Below, piece by piece: positions 55,900 through 63,558 of a stretch of 64,000 bases of DNA. Source of the stretch: Paracoccus seriniphilus (GTDB taxonomy: Bacteria > Pseudomonadota > Alphaproteobacteria > Rhodobacterales > Rhodobacteraceae); NCBI RefSeq assembly GCF_028553745.1, contig NZ_CP067129.1, positions 2,338,501-2,402,500 of the forward strand, given 5' to 3'. Made by a program: the position numbers and the translations under genes. Numbering within the stretch: the first letter of the stretch is position 1; each line of letters opens with the position of its first letter. The notes under the pieces were generated by a model that was given only the letters and a program-made list of their open reading frames with translations, did not search any database and was not told where the DNA came from.

Positions 55900-57456
55900 T
55901 CAGTGCGAATACATGCTGATCTGCTTGTCATCGCGGCCGATCTGGGCGCGACGCATGATCAGGTGGTTCAGCGCACCGACATAGGCCTTGACGCTGGCAA
56001 GGATGGTATCGGTATCCGACGACTGCCCGTTGACGATGCGTCCGTCCTCTTCCATCCGAACGCTGACGGTCGCCTGCGCGTCGGTGCCTTCGGTCACGGC
56101 GTGAACCTGATACAGCTGCAGCCGCGCGTCATGCGGGAAAATCTGCTTCACGGCATTGAAGCAGGCATCGACAGGACCGTCGCCGGTGGCATGCACGGTC
56201 TTTTCCTCGCCATCGACAATCATGGTCAGATCGGCAGATTGGCCGTCGCTGCCACAGACGACACGCAGATGCTTGACCTGCAGGTGATCGTCGCCGGTAT
56301 TGGCCGAAGCATCCTGAACCAGCGCGATGATGTCTTCGTCATAGACCTCTTTCTTGCGATCGGCGAGCGCCTTGAACCGCACAAAGATGTCCTTCAGCTG
56401 GTTGTCGGCCACCTCGTAACCCAGATCCTTCAGCTTGGCGCGCAGCGCGGCGCGGCCGGAATGCTTGCCCATGGCAATATTGGTATCATTCAGGCCGATA
56501 TCGGCGGGACGCATGATCTCGAAGGTTTCGACATTCTTCAGCACGCCATCCTGATGGATACCCGATTCATGCAGGAAGGCGTTCTTGCCGACGATGGCCT
56601 TGTTGAACTGCACCGGGAAACCCGAGACCTGCGCCACGCGACGCGACAGGTTCATGATCTTGGTGGTGTCGATTTCGGTATCGAAGGGCATGATGTCGTG
56701 ACGCACGCGCAGGGCCATCACCACCTCTTCAAGCGCAGTGTTGCCCGCGCGTTCGCCCAGCCCGTTGATCGTGCATTCGATCTGGCGGGCACCCGCCTCG
56801 ACAGCCGCCAGGCTGTTCGCGGTCGCCATGCCCAGATCGTTATGGCAATGGGTCGCAAAGATGATTTCATCGGCACCAGGCACGCGTTCCAGCAGCATCC
56901 GGATCAGATCGGCGCTTTCACGCGGCGCGGTATAGCCCACGGTGTCGGGAATATTGATCGTCGTCGCGCCACATTTGATGGCGATTTCCACCACGCGGCA
57001 CAGATAGTCATGTTCGGTGCGTGTCGCATCCATCGGCGACCATTGCACATCGTCGCACAGGTTGCGGGCGTGGGTGACAGTCTGTTCGATCCGCTCGGCC
57101 ATCTGATCCATATCCAGATTGGGAATCGCGCGATGCAGCGGGGATGTACCGATAAAGGTGTGGATGCGCGGGCGTTTGGCGTGTTTCACCGCCTCCCAGC
57201 AACGGTCGATGTCGGGCAGCTGGGCACGCGCCAGCCCACAGATCACGCTGTTGCGGCTTTGCTTGGCAATTTCGGAGACGGCGGCGAAATCACCTTCCGA
57301 TGCGATCGGGAAGCCGGCTTCGATGATATCGACATTCATGTCGTCCAGCATCGAGGCGATTTCCAGTTTTTCGGCGTGGGACATCGTGGCGCCGGGCGAT
57401 TGCTCGCCATCGCGCAGGGTCGTATCGAAAATGAATACGCGGTTCTTGTCAGTCAT
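55900..57456 (-). CDS. leuA: 2-isopropylmalate synthase
   Basis: A 518-residue enzyme condensing acetyl-CoA with 2-ketoisovalerate, the first committed step of leucine synthesis. The HMGL-like catalytic barrel starts with FDTTLRDGEQSPGATMSHAE, with the metal-binding HCHNDLGMATANSLAAVEAG near 205. The C-terminal LeuA regulatory domain (from ~390) would bind leucine for feedback inhibition. Length matches the long bacterial form. The ribosome-binding region (AAGAAAG) lies inside one arm of a long-range inverted repeat, downstream of a leucine-rich leader frame, which suggests attenuation. Confidence 0.96.
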   Translation of the reverse strand: MTDKNRVFIFDTTLRDGEQSPGATMSHAEKLEIASMLDDMNVDIIEAGFPIASEGDFAAVSEIAKQSRNSVICGLARAQLPDIDRCWEAVKHAKRPRIHTFIGTSPLHRAIPNLDMDQMAERIEQTVTHARNLCDDVQWSPMDATRTEHDYLCRVVEIAIKCGATTINIPDTVGYTAPRESADLIRMLLERVPGADEIIFATHCHNDLGMATANSLAAVEAGARQIECTINGLGERAGNTALEEVVMALRVRHDIMPFDTEIDTTKIMNLSRRVAQVSGFPVQFNKAIVGKNAFLHESGIHQDGVLKNVETFEIMRPADIGLNDTNIAMGKHSGRAALRAKLKDLGYEVADNQLKDIFVRFKALADRKKEVYDEDIIALVQDASANTGDDHLQVKHLRVVCGSDGQSADLTMIVDGEEKTVHATGDGPVDACFNAVKQIFPHDARLQLYQVHAVTEGTDAQATVSVRMEEDGRIVNGQSSDTDTILASVKAYVGALNHLIMRRAQIGRDDKQISMYSH

Positions 57457-57463
57457 GATTTGA

Positions 57464-57552
57464 TCTTTCTTACGCTGCTGTGTTCCGGAAACCCGGGCCC
57501 TGACCAGACTGAGCGGCGGCCCGGAAGACCCGCTCAGCGCAGCGTAAGAAGC
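57464..57552 (-). promoter_or_regulatory. Putative leucine-responsive attenuator of leuA
   Basis: On the minus strand an eleven-base perfect inverted repeat joins 57540-57550, which lies in the Leu codons of the leader frame, to 57467-57477, which abuts the leuA ribosome-binding region. It encloses a second eight-base hairpin (57530-57537 with 57509-57516). A competing seven-base pairing (57518-57524 with 57493-57499) overlaps that hairpin. No T-run follows, so control is more likely by blocking ribosome binding than by transcription termination. A ribosome held at the Leu codons would keep the outer stem open. Confidence 0.55.
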
Positions 57553-57632
57553 AGCAGACCACGGAGGTTCACGGCCAGAAGCGCACCGGAAGGTGCGGTC
57601 GAGGCAGTGGCGATATGGCGCATCCGAGTCAT
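57534..57632 (-). CDS. Leucine-rich leader peptide upstream of leuA
   Basis: A 32-codon frame that ends 77 bases before the leuA start. Eight of its 32 residues are Leu, and the end reads VNLRGLLLLTLR followed by TGA, with four Leu codons in a row. This is the hallmark of leader peptides that sense charged tRNA-Leu. The start is uncertain: ATG 57632, ATG 57623 or GTG 57572 are all in frame and none has a strong ribosome-binding site. It is too short to be found by ordinary gene calling. Confidence 0.6.
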   Translation of the reverse strand: MTRMRHIATASTAPSGALLAVNLRGLLLLTLR

Positions 57633-57766
57633 GGGGGGAATATGCCGCCCTGAATCGGCTTTGAAAAGAGAAAAATCGACGGCTCTGATCAATTGCCTCA
57701 CATTCCGCCGCAACCCAGCCCTTTCAGCGCGCAGACATGACGGGATTGCGCCGTTTTCCCGAAGAG

Positions 57767-57782
57767 TTCACATTGGTGTCAA
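57767..57782. promoter_or_regulatory. Palindromic motif upstream of the universal stress gene
   Basis: TTCACATTGGTGTCAA has dyad symmetry (TTnACA-N4-TGTnAA) and lies 82-97 bases before the usp start, next to an AT-rich patch. FNR-type sites have four rather than six bases between TTGAY halves, so it is not a standard FNR box. It could be an operator or part of a promoter. Confidence 0.3.
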
Positions 57783-57863
57783 ATTTTCTCTAGTCTCACC
57801 GGCCCTGTCGTGCCTATCATTTGAACACTGACGTGAACAATAAAACCAACCACAGGGGGTAAC

Positions 57864-58298
57864 ATGTCACGCAAGATCGTCGTCGGTTTCGACGGCAGTG
57901 AAGCTTCACGCCGTGCGCTTGATTTCGCGGTCAGCCGCGCCAAGCTGCAGGGTGACAGCATTCTTATCGTCCATATTCTTGAGTGGTCGCCCTACAGCTT
58001 CCTTACACCCAATGAAATCGAAGAGCGTCACCGCCGCCGCAAGGAGGAACTGGAACGCGCGGAAAATGCCATCATCACGCCCGTGCTCAAGGAAATCGAG
58101 GCCCAGGGTGTCCAAGTCAGCGCAGTGATGAAATATGGACATATCGCCGACACCATCTGCAAGATTGCCAAGACCGAAGATGCCGCACTGATCATTATCG
58201 GGCGGATGGGCAATTCGGGATTGTCGACGCGCATCTTCGGTTCTGTTGCCGGAACACTGGCACAAATCGCGCCCGTTCCCGTGACAATCGTTCCCTGA
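57864..58298 (+). CDS. Universal stress protein (UspA family)
   Basis: A 144-residue Usp domain, starting MSRKIVVGFDGSEASRRALD. The ATP-binding loop G-x2-G-x9-G-S is present as GRMGNSGLSTRIFGSVAG near residue 113, so this is the ATP-binding subclass. It is cytoplasmic and dimeric, and induced in many bacteria by stress or growth arrest. It lies 23 bases upstream of the alanine/glycine symporter gene on the same strand, so the pair is probably an operon. A 223-base upstream gap holds a palindrome at 57767. Confidence 0.92.
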   Translation: MSRKIVVGFDGSEASRRALDFAVSRAKLQGDSILIVHILEWSPYSFLTPNEIEERHRRRKEELERAENAIITPVLKEIEAQGVQVSAVMKYGHIADTICKIAKTEDAALIIIGRMGNSGLSTRIFGSVAGTLAQIAPVPVTIVP

Positions 58299-58321
58299 GC
58301 ATCGGCAATAGGAGACTCGAC

Positions 58322-59866
58322 ATGAGCACATTCGCACAACGTCTATTCCCGGCCGCATTGCTCTCGGGCCTGATGGCAGCAGCACCGGTCGCGGCGCAAA
58401 CCCTGGACGAAAAGGTGAATGCCATTTTCGCCAGTTCGACCGGCTGGTTCGTCAGCCTCATCTTTGCAAATTTTCCCGGCACCACATTCCCCTGGATCGT
58501 CGCATGGCTGGTGATCGCCGCGACGGTCTTCACGCTCTATTTCGGCTTTGTCCAGTTCCGCGCCTTTCCCCATTCGATCTCGCTGGTGAAGGGTGACTAT
58601 TCCGATCCCGATGACGCAGGCGAGGTCAGCCATTTCCAGGCACTTGCAACGGCACTGTCGGGCACGGTCGGGCTGGGCAATATCGCCGGGGTTGCCGTCG
58701 CTGTCGGCATCGGCGGGCCGGGGGCGACATTCTGGATGATTCTTGCCGGCCTGATGGGCATGGCATCGAAATTCACGGAATGTACGCTGGGGGTCAAATA
58801 CCGCAACGAATATGCCGATGGCACCGTCTCGGGCGGCCCGATGTATTACATGACCAAGGGCTTTACCGAGCGCAATCTGCCCGGCGGCAAGTTTCTTGCG
58901 ATCATGTTCTCGATCTTCTGCATCCTGGGGTCGCTGGGTGGCGGCAACATGTTCCAGGCCAATCAGGCACATGCCCAGATTACCAATGTGCTGGGCGATT
59001 ATCCGGGCTGGATCACCGGAATCATCTTTGCAGCCATCGTCTTTGCGGTGATCATCGGCGGCCTGAAATCCATTGCCAGCGTGACCGAAAAGATCGTGCC
59101 GCTCATGGGCGTGATCTATGTCGGCACTGCGCTGATCATTCTGCTGATGAACTTCCAGCATATCGGCGCGGCCTTCGGTCAGATCTTTGAAGGTGCCTTT
59201 ACCGGGCTTGGCGTCGCAGGCGGCATGGTCGGAGCGCTGATCCAGGGTTTCAAGCGCGCCGCCTTCTCGAATGAAGCAGGCGTCGGTTCCGCAGCCATCG
59301 CCCACTCGGCCGTTCGGACCAAGGAACCGATCACCGAAGGCTATGTCTCGCTGCTGGAGCCCTTCATCGACACGGTGGTGATCTGCACCATGACCGCGCT
59401 GGTGATCATCATCACCGGGCAGCTGATGACCGACCCCGAGACCGGCTTGCTGGTTCTGAACGAGGCCGGCACGATCCAGACCCTTGGCGGCAACAGCGGT
59501 GTGGAACTGACTTCGGCCGCATTCAGCAGCGCCTTCAGCTGGTTCCGCTATGTTCTGGCCATCGCCGTGATCCTCTTCGCCTTCTCGACGATGATCTCGT
59601 GGAGCTATTATGGCCTGAAAGCCTGGACCTTCCTGTTTGGCGAGGGCCGGACCAAGGAGATCACCTACAAGATCATGTTCTGCATCTTTATCGTGATCGG
59701 TGCTGCGGCCAATCTTGGTCCGGTTATCGACTTCTCGGATGCGGCGATCTTTGCCATGGCCGTGGTCAATGTCTTTGCCCTGTATTTCCTGATGCCGCTG
59801 GTGAAGGACGAGATGCACAGCTATGTGGCGCGGCTGCGTTCGGGCGAGATTCGCAAGTTCGTCTGA
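58322..59866 (+). CDS. Alanine/glycine:cation symporter (AGCS family)
   Basis: A 514-residue membrane protein with about eleven helices. The AGCS signature ALSGTVGLGNIAGVAVAVGI is near residue 113, with GGPGATFWMILAGLMGMASK after it and FKRAAFSNEAGVGSAAIAHS near 310. An N-terminal signal-like segment ends APVAAQ, as in some relatives. It imports alanine or glycine with Na+ or H+. It follows usp and ends before a strong hairpin. Confidence 0.93.
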   Translation: MSTFAQRLFPAALLSGLMAAAPVAAQTLDEKVNAIFASSTGWFVSLIFANFPGTTFPWIVAWLVIAATVFTLYFGFVQFRAFPHSISLVKGDYSDPDDAGEVSHFQALATALSGTVGLGNIAGVAVAVGIGGPGATFWMILAGLMGMASKFTECTLGVKYRNEYADGTVSGGPMYYMTKGFTERNLPGGKFLAIMFSIFCILGSLGGGNMFQANQAHAQITNVLGDYPGWITGIIFAAIVFAVIIGGLKSIASVTEKIVPLMGVIYVGTALIILLMNFQHIGAAFGQIFEGAFTGLGVAGGMVGALIQGFKRAAFSNEAGVGSAAIAHSAVRTKEPITEGYVSLLEPFIDTVVICTMTALVIIITGQLMTDPETGLLVLNEAGTIQTLGGNSGVELTSAAFSSAFSWFRYVLAIAVILFAFSTMISWSYYGLKAWTFLFGEGRTKEITYKIMFCIFIVIGAAANLGPVIDFSDAAIFAMAVVNVFALYFLMPLVKDEMHSYVARLRSGEIRKFV

Positions 59867-59891
59867 CCCTGACGCACAGCGTGAAAACCGG

Positions 59892-59916
59892 AACGGGCGC
59901 CCGAGGGCGCCCGTTT
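59892..59916. terminator. Bidirectional terminator
   Basis: An eleven-base inverted repeat (59892-59902 with 59905-59915) flanks a tiny loop and is followed by TTTC on + and by a short T-containing tail on -. It sits between the convergent symporter and peptide-binding protein genes, so it probably serves both. Confidence 0.7.
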
Positions 59917-59938
59917 CAATTCCACGTCACTTGCGGCT

Positions 59939-61408
59939 TCAATCGACCCAGCGCACCCCGGTCAGGTCATTCGCCTGTGTCGGCGCATTCTCCCACAGGC
60001 CTTCCAGACGCGCGTTGGCCACCCCGGTCTTGGCCAGCTGGAACAGGAAGCCATTGACATAATCCTCGGCAATAAGCCGTTGCGCCTGCTGATACAGCGC
60101 ACTGCGTTCCTGCGGATCGACCGCGGTTTGAAGCTGTGCCATGACCTCGGCCAGCCGCGCGCCGTCGTAATGGAAATAGTAATCGGGCCGGGCATAGATA
60201 TCGATATCCAGCGGCTCGGTATGGCTGACGATGGTCAGGTCGAAGTCCCCACCCTTGAAGACCGTTTCCAGCCATTGCGCCCATTCCATGTTGGTGATCT
60301 CGGTTTCGATTCCGACCTCGCGCAGTTGCGAGGCCACAATCTCGCCGCCGCGCCGCGCATAAGAGGGCGGCGGCAGCGCCAGACGCAACGGGCGTGGTGC
60401 CTCGTCCAGTTCCGCCAGCAGAGTTCTGGACAGTTCGGGATCATAGGCCGACAGCCCCGCCAAATCGACGTAATCGGGGTGATGCGGCGCGAAATGGCTG
60501 CCGATCGGCGTGCCATAGCCAAACATCGCGCCATTGATGATATCCGCACGATTGATCGCATGCGCAATAGCTTGCCGGACCCGGATATCGTCCAGAGGCG
60601 GCTGGCTGTTGTTCATCGCCAGAATGGTCTCGCCCTCGGTCGTGCCGACGATCACCTCGAATCGCGGATCGGCCTGCAGTTGCGGCAAGGTTTCCGGCGC
60701 GGGGAAATTCGGAAAGGCATCCACATCCTCGGCCATCATTGCCGCGAAAGCCGCCGTCGGATCGCTGATGAAACGGAATGTCGCGCGGGTCAGCGCGGGT
60801 TTCTCGCCCCAATAGCCGTCATAGGCCGACAACTCGACTCGATCGCCCTGAACCCAGCGCTCGAATCGGAACGGTCCCGTCCCGACCGGAGCGGTGGCGA
60901 TATCGGCGATGCTGTCCTGCGACACCATGACGGCATCGCCCCAGGCCATCTTGAAGGGGAAGTTTCCGTCGGGCCGTGTCAGCCTGACCCGGACCGTCAG
61001 CGGGTCCACGATCTCGACCGCTTCGATCCCGGCAAAAAGCTGCTTCTGGGCATTTGTCGAATCCGCGGCGCGCGCGCGATCAAGGCTGAAGCGCACATCC
61101 TCGGCATCAAAGGCAGTGCCGTCATGAAAGGTGACACCCTCGCGCAGGTGGAACAGATAGCTGCGCCCATCGTCCTCGACATCCCAACTGGCCGCCAGGG
61201 CGGGCCTGACCGAGCCATCCGGTCCGAAACGCGTCAGCCCCTCGAACAGATTGGCATAGACGACCTCGTCTGTCGCCGCAGCCGCAACACCGGTCGGGTC
61301 GAGATTGGGCGGCTCCAGCACCATGCCGATCGTGATGCTGTCCTGCCCCCAGGCCGCGCCCGTCAACAGCGCAACTGCCGCCACGGAAGATTTCAGAATG
61401 TCCCACAT
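59939..61408 (-). CDS. Orphan family 5 extracellular solute-binding protein
   Basis: A 489-residue periplasmic binding protein. A signal peptide (MWDILKSSVAAVALLTGAAWG) is cleaved before QDSIT. Family landmarks are EPPNLDPTGVAAAATDEVVY, LAASWDVEDDGRSYLFHLRE and GVTFHDGTAFDAEDVRFSLD. Such proteins bind peptides, nickel, glutathione or opines. No permease or ATPase genes are adjacent, so it must use a remote transporter or the dpp-like one at 22-26 kb. It is 69 bases downstream of pcs on the same strand. Confidence 0.9.
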   Translation of the reverse strand: MWDILKSSVAAVALLTGAAWGQDSITIGMVLEPPNLDPTGVAAAATDEVVYANLFEGLTRFGPDGSVRPALAASWDVEDDGRSYLFHLREGVTFHDGTAFDAEDVRFSLDRARAADSTNAQKQLFAGIEAVEIVDPLTVRVRLTRPDGNFPFKMAWGDAVMVSQDSIADIATAPVGTGPFRFERWVQGDRVELSAYDGYWGEKPALTRATFRFISDPTAAFAAMMAEDVDAFPNFPAPETLPQLQADPRFEVIVGTTEGETILAMNNSQPPLDDIRVRQAIAHAINRADIINGAMFGYGTPIGSHFAPHHPDYVDLAGLSAYDPELSRTLLAELDEAPRPLRLALPPPSYARRGGEIVASQLREVGIETEITNMEWAQWLETVFKGGDFDLTIVSHTEPLDIDIYARPDYYFHYDGARLAEVMAQLQTAVDPQERSALYQQAQRLIAEDYVNGFLFQLAKTGVANARLEGLWENAPTQANDLTGVRWVD

Positions 61409-61477
61409 AAGCCGTTCTCCGGATCCCTGTCGGAAGGGATCATCGGTCGGAACGGCGTAACAGGCAACCCCGCCGGA

Positions 61478-62176
61478 TCAGCGCCTTGCAGGCCAGATCT
61501 GTTGCGCGGCCCCAGCCAGAAGCAACCAGACAGAAGTGCCCACCAGCCCCCAGATCGCCCAGCTTGCGGGATGGAAATCCACCCAGGCAGCCCATGCCGC
61601 AAAGACCACCCAGGCCACCGCGACGGGCAGGGAAATGCTGCGCCAGCGTTCGGTCCGCACCGGGTGGATGAACTTGATGTTCGTGAACATCGCGGCCGTC
61701 AGCGCCACCACGATCGCAAGAATGACGATCCCATGCGGCTTGGTCGCGAACAGCACGATCACCACCATGTTCCAGCAGCCGGGAAATCCGGCAAAGGAGT
61801 TGTCGGTGGTCTTCATGCGCGAATCCGCGAAATAGACGACGCTGCCATAGACGATCAGGATGATCGCGAGCCAGCCCGCCCAGCCGGACAGCAGCCCCGA
61901 TTCGAACAGCGCAAAGGCCGGAATGAACACATAGGTCAGATAGTCGATGATCAGGTCCATCAGGACGCCGTCATACTCCGGCCAGTTCTTCTTGACGTGA
62001 TAGCGCCGGGCCAGGGGGCCATCGACACCATCCACCACAAAGGCAAAGACCAGCCAGAGGAACATCAGCGACCATTGCCCATGCACCGCGGCCAGCATCG
62101 CCAGCATGGAAAGGACCGCGCCGGTGGCGGTCAGAAGATGAACGAGCAAGGCCTTGTAACGAATTTGCATTTGCAC
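61478..62176 (-). CDS. pcs: Phosphatidylcholine synthase
   Basis: A 232-residue membrane enzyme that condenses choline with CDP-diacylglycerol to form phosphatidylcholine in one step. The CDP-alcohol phosphotransferase motif is present as DGVDGPLARRYHV followed by EYDGVLMDLIID (residues ~49-78), in the variant typical of Pcs. About eight hydrophobic helices. Pcs is characteristic of alphaproteobacteria and host-associated bacteria with PC in their membranes. Confidence 0.93.
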   Translation of the reverse strand: MQMQIRYKALLVHLLTATGAVLSMLAMLAAVHGQWSLMFLWLVFAFVVDGVDGPLARRYHVKKNWPEYDGVLMDLIIDYLTYVFIPAFALFESGLLSGWAGWLAIILIVYGSVVYFADSRMKTTDNSFAGFPGCWNMVVIVLFATKPHGIVILAIVVALTAAMFTNIKFIHPVRTERWRSISLPVAVAWVVFAAWAAWVDFHPASWAIWGLVGTSVWLLLAGAAQQIWPARR

Positions 62177-62217
62177 GTTCTGTCAGGTTGCGATCCGTGA
62201 CGCAACCAATACCCGTG

Positions 62218-62964
62218 TCAACGCAGGATCGGTGGTCCGTCGCGGCGCCTGGGCCGGGCCGGCTCGGGCGGCGACAGGTCAAATTGCAGCGCGGCAGGGG
62301 GCAGCGGCCCATCGCGGAAGGTGATATCGACGCCGCCGTCTTGCGGGGGCAGAAAGGCCAATGCCTCGGACAGGGCCTTGGCAATGGCGTCCTGATGTCC
62401 CTCGTCAGCGCCCGCGATCACGACAACATGGCCGGCAAGCTCTTCGGATGAGCCATCGCGACCGACACCGGCCAGCGCCGCACCCGAAACAAGCTCGCGC
62501 ATATCGGCCAGCCGCTCAGCCAGCGGCAATGCCAGATCTGCCACGACGCCGGGGGCCGGGGCCAGCAGACGCAGGCGTGCCTGCGCAGCTTCGGGCCGGG
62601 CCGCCAGGGCGCCCGCCAGCCAATCCAGAATGGCCGCATCCAGCATCATTTCCGACGGGTGGCCCGGATTGATCAGAAGCCCTGCCCCTTCATCGCGCAA
62701 CAATCCGGCCAGCACCCGGCCCGGCATCGCCGCATAGGCAACCGCTTCCCCGAAGAAATCGGCCAGCCGGTCCTCGGAATCGCAGGCCAGCGCAACCGGC
62801 CCGTGTTCCAGCGGGAACATCCGCAGTTCGATCTGATCGCCGACCGGCTCACCGACCAGCGCCACCGAAAGCTGCGTATCGGCAAGCCGCGACAGCATCC
62901 GTGCCCGCTGCGCCTCGCCGGCATCGTGGAAAGGCTCCACGGCAAGATCGTCCAGCGCACTCAA
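62218..62964 (-). CDS. SseB-family protein
   Basis: A 248-residue cytoplasmic protein resembling the SseB N-terminal family of Rhodobacterales. RMLSRLADTQLSVALVGEPV, DQIELRMFPLEHGPVALACD and AAMPGRVLAGLLRDEGAGLLIN are the family-like segments, and the tail is Pro/Arg-rich. Function is unknown. ATG 62964 overlaps the bamE stop by four bases, so the two are translationally coupled. Confidence 0.75.
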   Translation of the reverse strand: MSALDDLAVEPFHDAGEAQRARMLSRLADTQLSVALVGEPVGDQIELRMFPLEHGPVALACDSEDRLADFFGEAVAYAAMPGRVLAGLLRDEGAGLLINPGHPSEMMLDAAILDWLAGALAARPEAAQARLRLLAPAPGVVADLALPLAERLADMRELVSGAALAGVGRDGSSEELAGHVVVIAGADEGHQDAIAKALSEALAFLPPQDGGVDITFRDGPLPPAALQFDLSPPEPARPRRRDGPPILR

Positions 62965-63410
62965 TTTATGAAGTCACCGGCCTGGAAGTTGCCAAGGTTG
63001 CCAAGCAGCTGCCCGATAAGCGAGATCTCGGTGATGCTGCCCTCGGTGACCCGGCGCGACAGAACGACAACTCGACCGCGTTCAAGCCCGAAACGCTCGA
63101 CATTGCTGACCGTGCCCGAAGGCGAGAAGGATACGGCCACCACCTCGCGGCTGACCTCCTCGGGCTCATAGGGGCCATAGTGGCGCCAGCGTGAGCCGAC
63201 GTAATACCACCCCGATCCGGTCAGCAGCCCCTGCGCCGAGGGACGTCCGATCAGGCCTTCCAGTTCGCCCATGGTGGTCTGGCCGACGACAACCTGTTCC
63301 AGATCCTCGTCGGGGGGCACAAATCCGTGATTGCGATAGACCGCCGAGCAGGCCGCAAGGCCAAATGCGGCTACGAAAGCCAGGATCAACAGGTTCCTGA
63401 TGGTAGCCAT
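62961..63410 (-). CDS. bamE: Outer-membrane assembly lipoprotein BamE
   Basis: A 149-residue SmpA/OmlA lipoprotein of the BAM complex, which inserts beta-barrel proteins into the outer membrane. A lipoprotein signal ends FGLAAC with the lipidated Cys at 21. GQTTMGELEGLIGRPSAQGL and GSGWYYVGSRWRHYGPYEPE are the domain core. It is coupled to the sseB-like gene downstream and divergent from the DUF177 gene. Confidence 0.9.
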   Translation of the reverse strand: MATIRNLLILAFVAAFGLAACSAVYRNHGFVPPDEDLEQVVVGQTTMGELEGLIGRPSAQGLLTGSGWYYVGSRWRHYGPYEPEEVSREVVAVSFSPSGTVSNVERFGLERGRVVVLSRRVTEGSITEISLIGQLLGNLGNFQAGDFIN

Positions 63411-63558
63411 ATATCGTGTTTCCTCTGCTCGGACGGTTGACGCGGCCTGCCTGCCTTAGCAAACTCGGGCACCGCGCTCAAGAATATCCATTCACGGCGG
63501 GGGCTTGTCGGCAGCTTGTCGTCATCATATCCGCCTCATGAACCCCGGAGACCCCAGA

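Noticed and set aside
57457..57533. Classical transcription terminator in the leuA leader
   Set aside because: Hairpins are present but no T-run follows any of them, so rho-independent termination is not supported.
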